A stretch of 64,000 bases of DNA from Chitinophagaceae bacterium (GTDB lineage Bacteria; Bacteroidota; Bacteroidia; Chitinophagales; Chitinophagaceae). The notes beneath the pieces are model-generated. The model made no database searches, had not been told where the DNA came from, and was given only the letters and a program-made list of their open reading frames with translations. Numbering within the stretch: the first letter of the stretch is position 1; every line of letters begins with the position of its first letter. Where the stretch lies: positions 682,001 to 746,000 of the forward strand of contig JADKAJ010000001.1 in the NCBI GenBank assembly GCA_016719165.1, in the 5' to 3' direction. Positions 25,447 to 33,617 of this stretch are shown here, piece by piece. The position numbers were made by a program, and so were the translations under genes.

Positions 25447-26331
25447 CTATATGTTCTTAAACCAATCACTTTTTATTTCAACAGTTTCTGTCAATTTGGT
25501 ATCAAGACCTAGCTTCAATTCTTTGAGTTTGTCACATAATAATTCACCATCTATTAAATCAATAGGTGGTGCTCCGTCTCGGGTAGCTTCCTTAAGAGCT
25601 TCTCTAGTAAATTTTCCTGTTGTAATAAAAAGTCCTTTATCTGCTCTTCCTTGCATTGCCCCTCTGAAATCTCTTATTTCGCTTGGGGTTACAGAACTCT
25701 TATATCGCTTACATTGAAAAATTACATGAAAGCTTAGCAGCCCACTTACTCTAACAATGCCTTTTCCGTCAATGCCTCCATCGCCAGATTTTCCAGTAAC
25801 TTCAACTTGAAAAAATCCACTTTCCCTTAATATTCTTTGTGCAAGCCTTTCAAAGGCAGCAGGAGTAATTTCATATAGTATATTTAATAATTTTTCCTTC
25901 CACTCTTCCGTTGTTTCAACTTCTTCAATAATTTCTTTTTCAATTTCCTTTTTAGTGGCGTGATTTTTTTCTATTGTTTGTTTTTGTTTTTCGTCTTCTT
26001 TAACTTTTCTCACAATTTCATTATAGTCAAGCACCGTTATGTCAAAATCAGTTTTGGCTAATGCCCAAATTCCTCTTGAAGAATTTTCTAACAAACCGTA
26101 CTTCTTTAAATAGGTTCTACTCCAAGCAAGTCTGTAGTCAATCTCGCTTCTCCCTCCATCATCACCATGAGGTATTTGTAATATTTCCTCTGAGAATTTT
26201 TCTATCTCATAAACTTTGGCACTTATTTCTTCGATTGTACCGGATCCGCCTAATTCAAGAAGAGCTTTAAGTGTTGGAATAATCAATTCATCAAAGGATG
26301 GTAAATTATCGTGTGTCTTTTTTCTTCCCAT
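25447..26331 (-). CDS. Mrr-type restriction endonuclease
   Basis: A 294-residue protein. Residues 1-95 form the Mrr N-terminal winged-helix domain (PSFDELIIPTLKALLEL, RLAWSRTYLKKYGLLENSSRGIWALA). A charged linker rich in lysine and glutamate follows. From about 155 comes the Mrr catalytic PD-(D/E)XK domain: FERLAQRILRESGF, SGDGGIDGKG, FQCKRYK and GLFITTGKFTREAL. Mrr is a type IV enzyme that cuts methylated DNA. No methylase lies beside it, as expected for type IV. Its lower GC content and the DUF559 neighbour suggest acquired DNA. Confidence 0.92.
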   Translation of the reverse strand: MGRKKTHDNLPSFDELIIPTLKALLELGGSGTIEEISAKVYEIEKFSEEILQIPHGDDGGRSEIDYRLAWSRTYLKKYGLLENSSRGIWALAKTDFDITVLDYNEIVRKVKEDEKQKQTIEKNHATKKEIEKEIIEEVETTEEWKEKLLNILYEITPAAFERLAQRILRESGFFQVEVTGKSGDGGIDGKGIVRVSGLLSFHVIFQCKRYKSSVTPSEIRDFRGAMQGRADKGLFITTGKFTREALKEATRDGAPPIDLIDGELLCDKLKELKLGLDTKLTETVEIKSDWFKNI

Positions 26332-26501
26332 GATTTACTGATTTATACGACGTTGATGGTTTTTATTTCTAATAGTATCACAATTAAAGATACTTCAAAA
26401 TAAGAAGGAAAACCTCGCATATGCTCAATAGAATTACCAAAAAATGAAGAGTGCGACGTAACGAACGACGATAGCAACACTTAGCTTAGTATATAATCAT
26501 C

Positions 26502-27770
26502 TTAATGATCATTCAACGGCAATCCCCTTTCCTGCCATTGCTTCCAGTTGATAGGCTCCGGGGCCACCCGGTGTTCTTCCATCGTAATGCAATCATCTAC
26601 CGGGCAAACGAGCTGGCAGAGATTGCAGCCCACACATTCTTCTTCTTTTATCGTGTAGGTATTGTAAGGTTTGCCATACATAAGATTAATGGACTGGTGC
26701 GAGGTATCCTCGCAGGCAATATAGCAGAGGCCGCAGTGAATACATTTGTCCTGGTTTATTTTGGCGATATGATGATAGTTGATGTCCAGGTCTTCCCAAT
26801 GCGTAATCGTGGGTACCGATTTTCCGATAAAATCATTGAGGGTGGCAAAGCCTTTTTCGTCCATCCAGTTATTCAGCCCTTCGCAGAGATCTTCTATAAT
26901 GCGGAATCCATGTTTCATGGCCGCCGTGCATACCTGTACGTTAGATGCACCGAGGAGCATAAACTCCACGGCATCTTTCCAGGTGCTGATACCGCCAATG
27001 CCGCTGATGGGTACTTTTTTGGTGAGCTCATCCTGTGCAATGGTGGTGAGCATTTTTAAAGCAATGGGTTTTACGGCCGGGCCGCAATAACCACCAAACA
27101 CCGACTTGCCTGCCACATAGGGATTGGGCACCAGGGTATCCAGGTCAATACCGGTAACGGATTGTATCGTGTTGATTAATGACAGGCCATTGGTGCCGGC
27201 TTTTACCACGGAACGTCCTGTGGGCACCACGGAGTGTACATTGGGCGTAAGCTTGGTGATGACGGGCAGGGTAGCGGCTTCCATCACCCATTCCACCACC
27301 ATGCAGGCGATCTCGGGATCTTGTCCCACGGCAGCACCCATGCCTCTTTCTGTCATACCATGCGGGCAACCGAAGTTGAGTTCCAGTCCATGGGCACCGG
27401 TGTCTTCCACTTTCTTGATGAGTTCATGCCAGCTTTTTTTATCGTTATCGGCCATCAGGGAAACGATCATGGCCCGGTCAGGAAATAAGCGTACACATTC
27501 GGCGATCTCTTTCAAATTAATGTCCAGCGGCCGGTCGCTGATGAGTTCAATATTATTAAAGCCCATGACCCGCTGCCCGCCAAAATCAACAGCGGAATAT
27601 CTTGACGATACATTCTTTACCTGCGATCCCAGTGTTTTCCAGACCACGCCGCCCCAGCCGGCTTCAAAGGCCCGGAGCACATTGTATTTTTTATCGGTGG
27701 GAGGAGCAGAAGCCAACCAAAATGGATTGGGGGATTTAATGCCGAGGAAAGTTGATTCAATAGAGGCCAT
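26502..27770 (-). CDS. preA: NAD-dependent dihydropyrimidine dehydrogenase, FMN/Fe-S subunit
   Basis: A 422-residue protein. The N-terminal TIM barrel is of the dihydroorotate/dihydropyrimidine dehydrogenase type (LGIKSPNPFWLASAPPT, NFGCPHGMTERGMG, KLTPNV, GIGGISTWKDAVEFMLLGA). The C terminus has two 4Fe-4S motifs, CIHCGLCYIAC and CVGCNLCQLVC. With PreT it reduces uracil or thymine to the 5,6-dihydro form. In the loop GMGAAVGQ a valine stands where mammalian enzyme has its catalytic cysteine; other bacterial PreA proteins seem to share this. It is the last gene of the pyrimidine operon. Confidence 0.93.
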   Translation of the reverse strand: MASIESTFLGIKSPNPFWLASAPPTDKKYNVLRAFEAGWGGVVWKTLGSQVKNVSSRYSAVDFGGQRVMGFNNIELISDRPLDINLKEIAECVRLFPDRAMIVSLMADNDKKSWHELIKKVEDTGAHGLELNFGCPHGMTERGMGAAVGQDPEIACMVVEWVMEAATLPVITKLTPNVHSVVPTGRSVVKAGTNGLSLINTIQSVTGIDLDTLVPNPYVAGKSVFGGYCGPAVKPIALKMLTTIAQDELTKKVPISGIGGISTWKDAVEFMLLGASNVQVCTAAMKHGFRIIEDLCEGLNNWMDEKGFATLNDFIGKSVPTITHWEDLDINYHHIAKINQDKCIHCGLCYIACEDTSHQSINLMYGKPYNTYTIKEEECVGCNLCQLVCPVDDCITMEEHRVAPEPINWKQWQERGLPLNDH

Positions 27771-27772
27771 TT

Positions 27773-27855
27773 ATGTTGAATTTTGAATGTTAAATGTTGA
27801 ATGGGAGAAATTAATGTTAAGTTTTGAACCCTGTTAAATGTTGTGTTGAATTATT
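27773..27855. repeat. TTGAATG-type repeat, junction S23-like gene/preA
   Basis: Direct units only (ttgaattttgaatg, ttaaatgttgaatg, ttaatgttaagttttg, ttaaatgttgtgttgaa); no opposing CATTCAA arm, so this looks like a half element. Confidence 0.75.
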
Positions 27856-28210
27856 TTGAGTTCAAAGATTCCTGGGATGTTTTGACGATTTTGGTAAGGA
27901 TGTTTATGATGTGTTCAATACAGGTGAGATAAACTGAATAATCGGCTTTTACCATTTGACTTTTATCTAAAAGCCGTAGCCAGTATTTTGATTCTCTGGC
28001 TTCCTTTGAAGCGATTGACATTTTCATAATGAAATCTTTCTTTGTCTGAGCTGCGGTAGCCTCTTCCACATTAGCACCAATACTTGTGGCACTTCTTAAT
28101 AGCTGCTTTGATATTACATATTCATTCTGCTGAACCAATAACTTATATAACCCAATAATCTGAATCGAGAAATCGAAAGTCAGGTTCAATATTTTGTTGT
28201 CTTCTTTCAT
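27851..28210 (-). CDS. Four-helix bundle protein (S23 / 23S rRNA intervening sequence type)
   Basis: A 119-residue all-helical protein: ILNLTFDFSIQIIGLYKLL, ISKQLLRSATSIGANVEEATAAQTKKDFIMKMSIASKEARESKYWLRLL and a last helix YLTCIEHIINILTKIVKT. This is the S23 four-helix family first seen inside intervening sequences of 23S rRNA and common as free-standing genes in Bacteroidota. Function is unknown. It has no evident link to pyrimidine breakdown, and TTGAATG-type repeats flank it on both sides, so it looks like an insertion between preT and preA. Confidence 0.9.
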   Translation of the reverse strand: MKEDNKILNLTFDFSIQIIGLYKLLVQQNEYVISKQLLRSATSIGANVEEATAAQTKKDFIMKMSIASKEARESKYWLRLLDKSQMVKADYSVYLTCIEHIINILTKIVKTSQESLNSK

Positions 28211-28229
28211 TCAAAACGATTTAAGAGTT

Positions 28230-28302
28230 ATGATAAATGTTGAATGCTAAATTTTAAATGAAATGCATTCAACATTCAACATTTAACATTCAACATAATT
28301 TC
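28230..28302. repeat. TTGAATG-type inverted repeat, junction preT/S23-like gene
   Basis: Left arm aaatgttgaatgctaaatttt, right arm with cattcaacattcaac and atttaacattcaacat. ATGTTGAATG and CATTCAACAT pair exactly. The preT stop codon lies at the edge of the right arm. Confidence 0.85.
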
Positions 28303-29627
28303 AGAAACTTCAAAATAGCAGCCGCTCCATCTTTGCCTGCCTGTACTGCATCCACTACTTCCTTACCACCATTCACTGCATCACCGCCGGCGAAAACACC
28401 TCTTATGTTTGTTGCGCAATTTTCAATTGTTATTTTGAATTTTGAATGTTGAATGTTGAGTTTTTTAATCAGTTTTTCATAGGGAGTTTGACCAGCGGCT
28501 TTTATTATCATATCAACATCCAATGTAAATGTTTCGCCAGTATCAACAGGGGAGCGACGGCCGCTTGCATCAGGTTCGCCGAGTTTCATTTTACTACAAA
28601 CGAGTTGTTTTACTTTTCCTGCTGAGCCTTTTATTTTTTGTGGTGCTGCAAGCCAGATCACTTCACAGCCATCCAGCATGGCAATATCCAGTTCATGTTT
28701 GGTGCAGGGCATTTCCGCTTCGGTGCGGCGATATAGCATCGTTACTTCTTTTGCACCTAAGCGTTTGGCCTGGGTGGCGGCATCAATGGCTGTCATGCCC
28801 ATGCCGATCACGGCTACCTTATCGCCAACGGGAACGGATGCATAACCTTTGCTCCGGATATCATAAATAAATTCAATTGCATCAACAACACCTTCCAGTT
28901 TCTCTCCCGGAATTTCTAATTGCCTGGCCACACCCACACCGATGCCGAGGTAAACAGCATCGTAGTTTCTTTTTAATTCTGCTAATGAAATATCATTGCC
29001 TAATTCCTGGTTATATTTTATTTCAATACCTCCGATGGAAGTGATATAGTTTACTTCATCTTCGCAGAACTGCGGGGTTACTTTATAGGCAGCAATGCCA
29101 TAGGTCATCAGCCCGCCGCCTTTACTTTCTTTTTCATAGATCGTTACATCAATTCCTTCTCTTGATAATACATGGGCACAGCTTAAGCCTGCAGGGCCTG
29201 CACCAACAATGGCCACCTTTTTGCCCGTTGAATTTTTGCGTTGAAATAATTGCCAGTTTTCTTTCATCGCCATTTCGGTACTGTAGCGCTGCAATTTGGC
29301 AATAGGAATCGGTTCTTCTTCCAGTAAATTATATACACAGGCCCCTTCGCATAATTTTTCTACGGGACAAACTTTACTGCAACCTGCTCCCATGATATTA
29401 GAGGAGAAAATGGTTTTGGCAGAACCTTTTATATTTTCTGTAGCGATCTGCTTGATGAATTTGGGCACATCAATACTGGTAGGGCAGCTCTTCATGCAGG
29501 GAGCATCATAACAAAACAAACAACGGTTGGCATCCACTTTGGCCGCTGTACTATTTTCATACGGCGGGTGAATGTCGCTGAAATTTTCAGCATATTGCTC
29601 ACTCGATAATCTGTTGTGCTTTATCAT
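28290..29627 (-). CDS. preT: Dihydropyrimidine dehydrogenase, FAD/NAD(P)-binding subunit
   Basis: The start is placed at MIKHNRLSSEQYAENF (445 residues); the frame upstream reads through a repeat (MLNGFSFNIQNLTFN) and is not credible. N-terminal cysteine clusters CLFCYDAPCMKSC and CSKVCPVEKLCEGAC bind Fe-S. FAD motif VAIVGAGPAGLSCAHVL; NAD(P) motif VAVIGMGMTAIDAA; C-terminal GVFAGGDAVNGG. It passes electrons from NAD(P)H to PreA. Between IKK and ITIENCATN the residues LNIQHSKFK are encoded by a copy of the TTGAATG repeat that invades the gene in frame. Confidence 0.92.
   Translation of the reverse strand: MIKHNRLSSEQYAENFSDIHPPYENSTAAKVDANRCLFCYDAPCMKSCPTSIDVPKFIKQIATENIKGSAKTIFSSNIMGAGCSKVCPVEKLCEGACVYNLLEEEPIPIAKLQRYSTEMAMKENWQLFQRKNSTGKKVAIVGAGPAGLSCAHVLSREGIDVTIYEKESKGGGLMTYGIAAYKVTPQFCEDEVNYITSIGGIEIKYNQELGNDISLAELKRNYDAVYLGIGVGVARQLEIPGEKLEGVVDAIEFIYDIRSKGYASVPVGDKVAVIGMGMTAIDAATQAKRLGAKEVTMLYRRTEAEMPCTKHELDIAMLDGCEVIWLAAPQKIKGSAGKVKQLVCSKMKLGEPDASGRRSPVDTGETFTLDVDMIIKAAGQTPYEKLIKKLNIQHSKFKITIENCATNIRGVFAGGDAVNGGKEVVDAVQAGKDGAAAILKFLKLC
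28415..28460. repeat. TTGAATG-type repeat inside preT
   Basis: ttttgaattttgaatg followed by ttgaatgttgag, same units as at the operon junctions but within the coding sequence and kept in frame. Preceded by the small palindrome caattttcaattg. Confidence 0.8.
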
Positions 29628-29628
29628 T

Positions 29629-29698
29629 ATGTTGAATGTTAAATTTTGAATGTTGAATGAAAAACCATTTAGCATTTATCATACAACATTCATCATAA
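29629..29698. repeat. TTGAATG-type inverted repeat, junction beta-ureidopropionase/preT
   Basis: Left arm ttgaatgttaaattttgaatg then ttgaatg, right arm catttagcatttatcatacaacattcat. The TGA stop of the upstream enzyme lies inside the right arm. Confidence 0.85.
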
Positions 29699-30559
29699 TT
29701 CGGTAAGCTTTCCGTATGTCTCCGGTCTTCTGTCCCTGAAAAATTGCCATGTAGACCTTACCTGTTCGATCATATCCAAATCAAAATCTGCGATCAGTAA
29801 TTCGTCATTGTCTTCTGATGCCTGCGCAAATATTTGTCCTCTTGGATCAACAAAATAACTGCTGCCATAAAACTTACCGAGGTTCCAGGGTTTTTCTGTA
29901 CCGACACGATTGATGCAGCCCATAAAATAACCATTGGCGGCGGCATGCGCCGGTTGCTCCAGTTTCCATAAATACTGCGATAGACCCGCAACTGTTGCTG
30001 ACGGATTATAAACTATTTCTGCACCATTCAAGCCTAATGCCCTTGCACCTTCCGGAAAGTGACGGTCGTAACAGATGTACACACCCACTTTTGCATACTT
30101 GGTCTGGAAAACGGGATAACCAAGGTTGCCCGGTTTAAAGAAAAACTTTTCCCAGAAACCACTCGTATGCGGAATATGATTCTTGCGGTATTTGCCGAGA
30201 TATGTTCCATCCGCATCAATAACAGCAGCTGTATTATATAATACACCGGCCTGTTCCTTTTCATACACCGGAACGATCATCACCATATTATACTTCTTTG
30301 CATATTCCTGCATCCGTTCAATAGTAGGGCCGGGAACCGTTTCTGCACTTTCATACCAGGCTTTATCCTGGCCGGGGCAGAAGTAGGGAGTATTAAAGAT
30401 TTCCTGGAAGCACAATATCTGCACTCCTTTTTTCCCGGCTTCCTCGATCAGGGGAATATGTTTCTGCACCATTGCTTCTTTAATTTCTGCAATTGTTCCT
30501 TCGCCTTCTGTTTTTGGAAGACTAAGCTGAATAAGACCTGATTTGATGATTCTTGGCAT
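29693..30559 (-). CDS. Beta-ureidopropionase (nitrilase superfamily)
   Basis: A 288-residue carbon-nitrogen hydrolase. The Glu-Lys-Cys triad is visible as CFQEIFNTPYFCP (Glu), GKYRKNHIPH (Lys) and VYICYDRHFPEGAR (Cys). Length and the ARALGLNGAE follow-up match N-carbamoyl-beta-alanine amidohydrolases. It hydrolyses N-carbamoyl-beta-alanine or N-carbamoyl-beta-aminoisobutyrate to the beta-amino acid, CO2 and ammonia, the third step of reductive pyrimidine breakdown. N-carbamoylputrescine amidase is a close relative, but the operon decides for the pyrimidine role. Confidence 0.92.
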   Translation of the reverse strand: MPRIIKSGLIQLSLPKTEGEGTIAEIKEAMVQKHIPLIEEAGKKGVQILCFQEIFNTPYFCPGQDKAWYESAETVPGPTIERMQEYAKKYNMVMIVPVYEKEQAGVLYNTAAVIDADGTYLGKYRKNHIPHTSGFWEKFFFKPGNLGYPVFQTKYAKVGVYICYDRHFPEGARALGLNGAEIVYNPSATVAGLSQYLWKLEQPAHAAANGYFMGCINRVGTEKPWNLGKFYGSSYFVDPRGQIFAQASEDNDELLIADFDLDMIEQVRSTWQFFRDRRPETYGKLTEL

Positions 30560-30564
30560 GGGTG

Positions 30565-30640
30565 ATTATTTTGAATGTTAAATTTTGAATGTTGAATGGG
30601 GCCATTTAAAATTTATCATTCAACATTTAAAATAAATTAT
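30565..30640. repeat. TTGAATG-type inverted repeat, junction dihydropyrimidinase/beta-ureidopropionase
   Basis: Left arm ttattttgaatgttaaat, right arm atttatcattcaacatttaaaataaa. TTATTTTGAATGTT pairs with AACATTTAAAATAA with one G-T type mismatch. It fills the whole junction. Confidence 0.85.
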
Positions 30641-32016
30641 ATCGTCTGCGAGACTTTATTTCTCCTTATAAATTTACCATAACCTCTGTCAATTTTGCAA
30701 TGGTTGTTTTCAATCGCTATTTTTCCTCTCAGTAATACAGTTTTCACTTTTCCCGTTACTTCCCATCCTTCGTAGCCTGAGTAATCCACATTCATGTGAT
30801 GAGTTTTGGCAGAAAGGGTATGCTTTTCATTAGGATCGAAGATGACGATGTCTGCATCGCTACCTACAGCGATCGTTCCTTTACGAGGAAACATGCCAAA
30901 TATTTTTGCAGGATTAGTACAAGCCACTTCCACATATTTGTTCAGGGTGATCTTTCCTTTATTCACGCCTTCACTGTATAATAGTTCCATCCGGTTCTCA
31001 ATGGCCGGGTGACCATTGGGAATTTTAGAAAAATCATCTTTGCCCATCAGTTTTTGTTCCCACATAAAAGGACAATGATCAGTGGCGACTACCTGCACCA
31101 ATCCCTGGTTGATGCCGGCCCACAAGGTTTCCTGGTCTTTCATTTGACGAAGGGGAGGACTCATCACCCATTTGGCACCGTCTTCTCTTTCGTATAAAGA
31201 AGCATCAATGATGAGATATTGAATACAGGTTTCTACAAATACTTTCTGGTTTCTTCTGGTAGCATTTCTTACCGCATTCAATGCCCCTTCACAAGTCAGG
31301 TGAACTATATAACCGGGACAGCCTGTATAGTTCGCCATATCTGCAAACCGTCCGCTGGCTTCTGCTTCAGTTACTTCGGGCTGGGATAAATAATGATAAA
31401 GCGGTGAGAGTTTCCCCTCGGCCCGGTGTTTGGCAATGAGGAAGTCGATCATATCCCCATTGGTCGCATGTACATTGATCAGGCCGCCATGTTTCTTTAC
31501 TTCCTGCATCAGGCCGATCATCTGCCGGTCGTCGATCATTAAGGCGCCTTTATACGCCATAAATGTTTTGAAAGAAGTGATGCCTTCTTTCTCTATCATT
31601 TCCTGTATTTCTTTTTTTGTATCGTCATTGAAATCAGTGACCGCCATGTGGAAACTGTAATCCCCCACACAATTATTATCACTCCGGCCTTTCCATTCTT
31701 CCAACGCAGAACGAAGGGAGTTTCCCTGTTTTTGTAAAATAAAATCGATCACCATCGTGGTGCCGCCGAACAACGCCGCCCTTGTCCCTGTTTCATAATT
31801 ATCCGAAGAGAAAGTTCCCATGAAGGGCATATCAAGGTGCACATGGGGATCTATACCACCCGGAAAAACTAATTTACCAGCAGCATCTATTTCTTTTTCT
31901 GCTTTTACGGCTAAATTTTTCCCGATAGCTTTCACGATTTCGCCTTCGATAAAAATATCGGCTACATAATCATCAGTTGCTGAGATGATCCTTCCATTTT
32001 TTATTAAAATATTCAT
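30637..32016 (-). CDS. Dihydropyrimidinase
   Basis: A 459-residue cyclic amidohydrolase. The metal-binding HxH is present in FPGGIDPHVHLDMPF. The carbamylated lysine is in SFKTFMAYKGALMID. Further ligands are GGLINVHATNGD (His), GYIVHLTCEG (His) and VVATDHCPF (Asp). It opens dihydrouracil or dihydrothymine to the N-carbamoyl beta-amino acid. The complete ligand set contrasts with the degenerate dihydroorotase-like protein earlier in the window. Hydantoinase activity would be a side reaction of the same family. Confidence 0.94.
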   Translation of the reverse strand: MNILIKNGRIISATDDYVADIFIEGEIVKAIGKNLAVKAEKEIDAAGKLVFPGGIDPHVHLDMPFMGTFSSDNYETGTRAALFGGTTMVIDFILQKQGNSLRSALEEWKGRSDNNCVGDYSFHMAVTDFNDDTKKEIQEMIEKEGITSFKTFMAYKGALMIDDRQMIGLMQEVKKHGGLINVHATNGDMIDFLIAKHRAEGKLSPLYHYLSQPEVTEAEASGRFADMANYTGCPGYIVHLTCEGALNAVRNATRRNQKVFVETCIQYLIIDASLYEREDGAKWVMSPPLRQMKDQETLWAGINQGLVQVVATDHCPFMWEQKLMGKDDFSKIPNGHPAIENRMELLYSEGVNKGKITLNKYVEVACTNPAKIFGMFPRKGTIAVGSDADIVIFDPNEKHTLSAKTHHMNVDYSGYEGWEVTGKVKTVLLRGKIAIENNHCKIDRGYGKFIRRNKVSQTI

Positions 32017-32021
32017 GGGAG

Positions 32022-32084
32022 ATTATTTTAAATGTTGAATGATGAATGTTGAATGAGTCAATAACATTTAACATTCAAAATTTA
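32022..32084. repeat. TTGAATG-type inverted repeat, junction permease/dihydropyrimidinase
   Basis: Left arm ttaaatgttgaatgatgaatg and ttgaatg, right arm catttaacattcaaaattta. It fills the junction and abuts the permease stop codon. Confidence 0.85.
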
Positions 32085-33536
32085 TTAAATAGCATAATTC
32101 CTTTTTTTCATTAATGTCCAATATACAAAGCCACTTACAAAGAAGCCAACAAACCAGGCATAATTATAGAGATTGCTTATCCAGTATGGTACTGCATCAG
32201 CAGCTATTACTTTGATTGTTACCAAAAAACCAGGGATATTGGGTAATATACCAGCGAGTAATGCAATGATCGCAGTTGTATTAAAGCCGTTACTGAAATG
32301 ATAACGTCCTTTTGAATTGTACAATTCATCTACCGCCAGTTGTTGTTTGCGTATAAAATAATAATCAGCAATCAGGATTCCTCCGACTGGGCCCAGCAAA
32401 CTGGAGTAACCCACCAGCCAGGTAAAAATATAACCACTGGGATCGGCAACTAATTTCCAGGGAAAGATCAGGATACCAATAATACCGGTGATATAACCGC
32501 CGGTCTTAAAATTTATTTTATTCGGCGACAGGTTAGCAAAGTCATTGGCCGGGCTGACGATATTGGCAGCAATATTTGTTGCCAGCGTGGAGATGATCAC
32601 CGCCAGCATAGCAAAACTTACCAGGAGTTTATTATCAAATTTACCGGCCAGTTGTACCGGATCCCAGATAGTGCTGCCGTACACAATAGGAGTTGCAGAC
32701 GTAACCACAACACCAATGAAAGCAAAAAGTGTCATTGATGGCGGAAGACCAATTGCCTGTCCGCTGATCTGTGCTTTTTGTGATTTGGCATATCTCGTAA
32801 AATCGGGAATATTTAAAGAAAGTGTTGCCCAAAAACCAACCATTCCCGTGAGTGCCGGAAAGAAATATTTCCAGAAATCATTGCCGTGCAGTTTGGAAGG
32901 TTGTTCCAATATCGGTCCTAATCCTTTTGCGGCTGTGATGGCCCAGGCTAATAAGGCCAATGCCGCCAACGGTAAAAAGATCGCTTTGAATACTAATAAT
33001 TTCCGGATGCTTTCCACGCCGAGATAAACAATGTACATATTCAAGAACCAGAAAGCGAAGAAGCAGATCATCGGTAATGCCTGCGGAAATAATGACTGTG
33101 TATCTACATCTGCCAGTGATGGATTCCATGCTTTGAGAATATGATATAATGCATCGCCACCAATCCATGTTTGAATACCAAACCAGCCACAGGCCACAAT
33201 AGCCCGCAGCATCGCCGGGATATTAGCGCCTTTGGTTCCAAAACTTGCTCTTGCAAAAACAGGAAAGGGGATACCATATTTCGCTCCGGCATGACCGTTC
33301 AGTATCATCGGTATCAACACAATACTGTTGCCAAGAAAGATGGTGAGAATAGCCTGCCACCAGTTCATGCCTCCACCGATCAACGAACTGGCCAGCATAT
33401 ACGTGGGGATACATAAACTCATACTTATCCATAAGGCCGCATAGTTCCAGGTGCCCCAGGTTCTTTTTTCTAAGGGAACAGGAGCGAGGTCTTCGTTGAT
33501 TAGGGAGTTGTCGTATATGCTTTGATTTCCGTTCAT
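32085..33536 (-). CDS. NCS1 family nucleobase permease
   Basis: A 483-residue inner membrane protein with about twelve hydrophobic segments. NCS1 features are RTWGTWNYAALWISM near the N terminus, the NGHAGAKYGIPFPVFARASFG loop and NIPDFTRYAKSQKAQ in the middle, and a late SSLLGPVGGILIADYYFIRKQQ. This family imports uracil, cytosine, allantoin, hydantoin or thiamine with sodium or protons. Placed among pyrimidine catabolic genes it most probably imports uracil or thymine. Confidence 0.92.
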   Translation of the reverse strand: MNGNQSIYDNSLINEDLAPVPLEKRTWGTWNYAALWISMSLCIPTYMLASSLIGGGMNWWQAILTIFLGNSIVLIPMILNGHAGAKYGIPFPVFARASFGTKGANIPAMLRAIVACGWFGIQTWIGGDALYHILKAWNPSLADVDTQSLFPQALPMICFFAFWFLNMYIVYLGVESIRKLLVFKAIFLPLAALALLAWAITAAKGLGPILEQPSKLHGNDFWKYFFPALTGMVGFWATLSLNIPDFTRYAKSQKAQISGQAIGLPPSMTLFAFIGVVVTSATPIVYGSTIWDPVQLAGKFDNKLLVSFAMLAVIISTLATNIAANIVSPANDFANLSPNKINFKTGGYITGIIGILIFPWKLVADPSGYIFTWLVGYSSLLGPVGGILIADYYFIRKQQLAVDELYNSKGRYHFSNGFNTTAIIALLAGILPNIPGFLVTIKVIAADAVPYWISNLYNYAWFVGFFVSGFVYWTLMKKRNYAI

Positions 33537-33540
33537 GGTT

Positions 33541-33617
33541 TATTTTGAATGTTGAATGTTAAATGCTGAATGAAAAACAGCCATTCATTTAACATTCAAA
33601 ATTTATCATTCAACATA
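33541..33617. repeat. TTGAATG-type inverted repeat, junction aminotransferase/permease
   Basis: TTGAATGTTAAATG on the left has an exact partner CATTTAACATTCAA on the right around a ~16-base loop. The last codons and stop of the aminotransferase (GTT GAA TGA) are made of the right arm. Confidence 0.88.

Noticed and set aside
26502..27770. PreA as an inactive enzyme because Val replaces the mammalian catalytic Cys
   Set aside because: From memory, bacterial PreA proteins share this loop (GMGAAVGQ), and all cofactor motifs are intact; an alignment would settle it.
27124..27786. 220-codon open frame on the plus strand opposite preA
   Set aside because: It lies fully inside the clear preA gene; composition (Ser, Thr, Pro rich) is typical of an antisense shadow.
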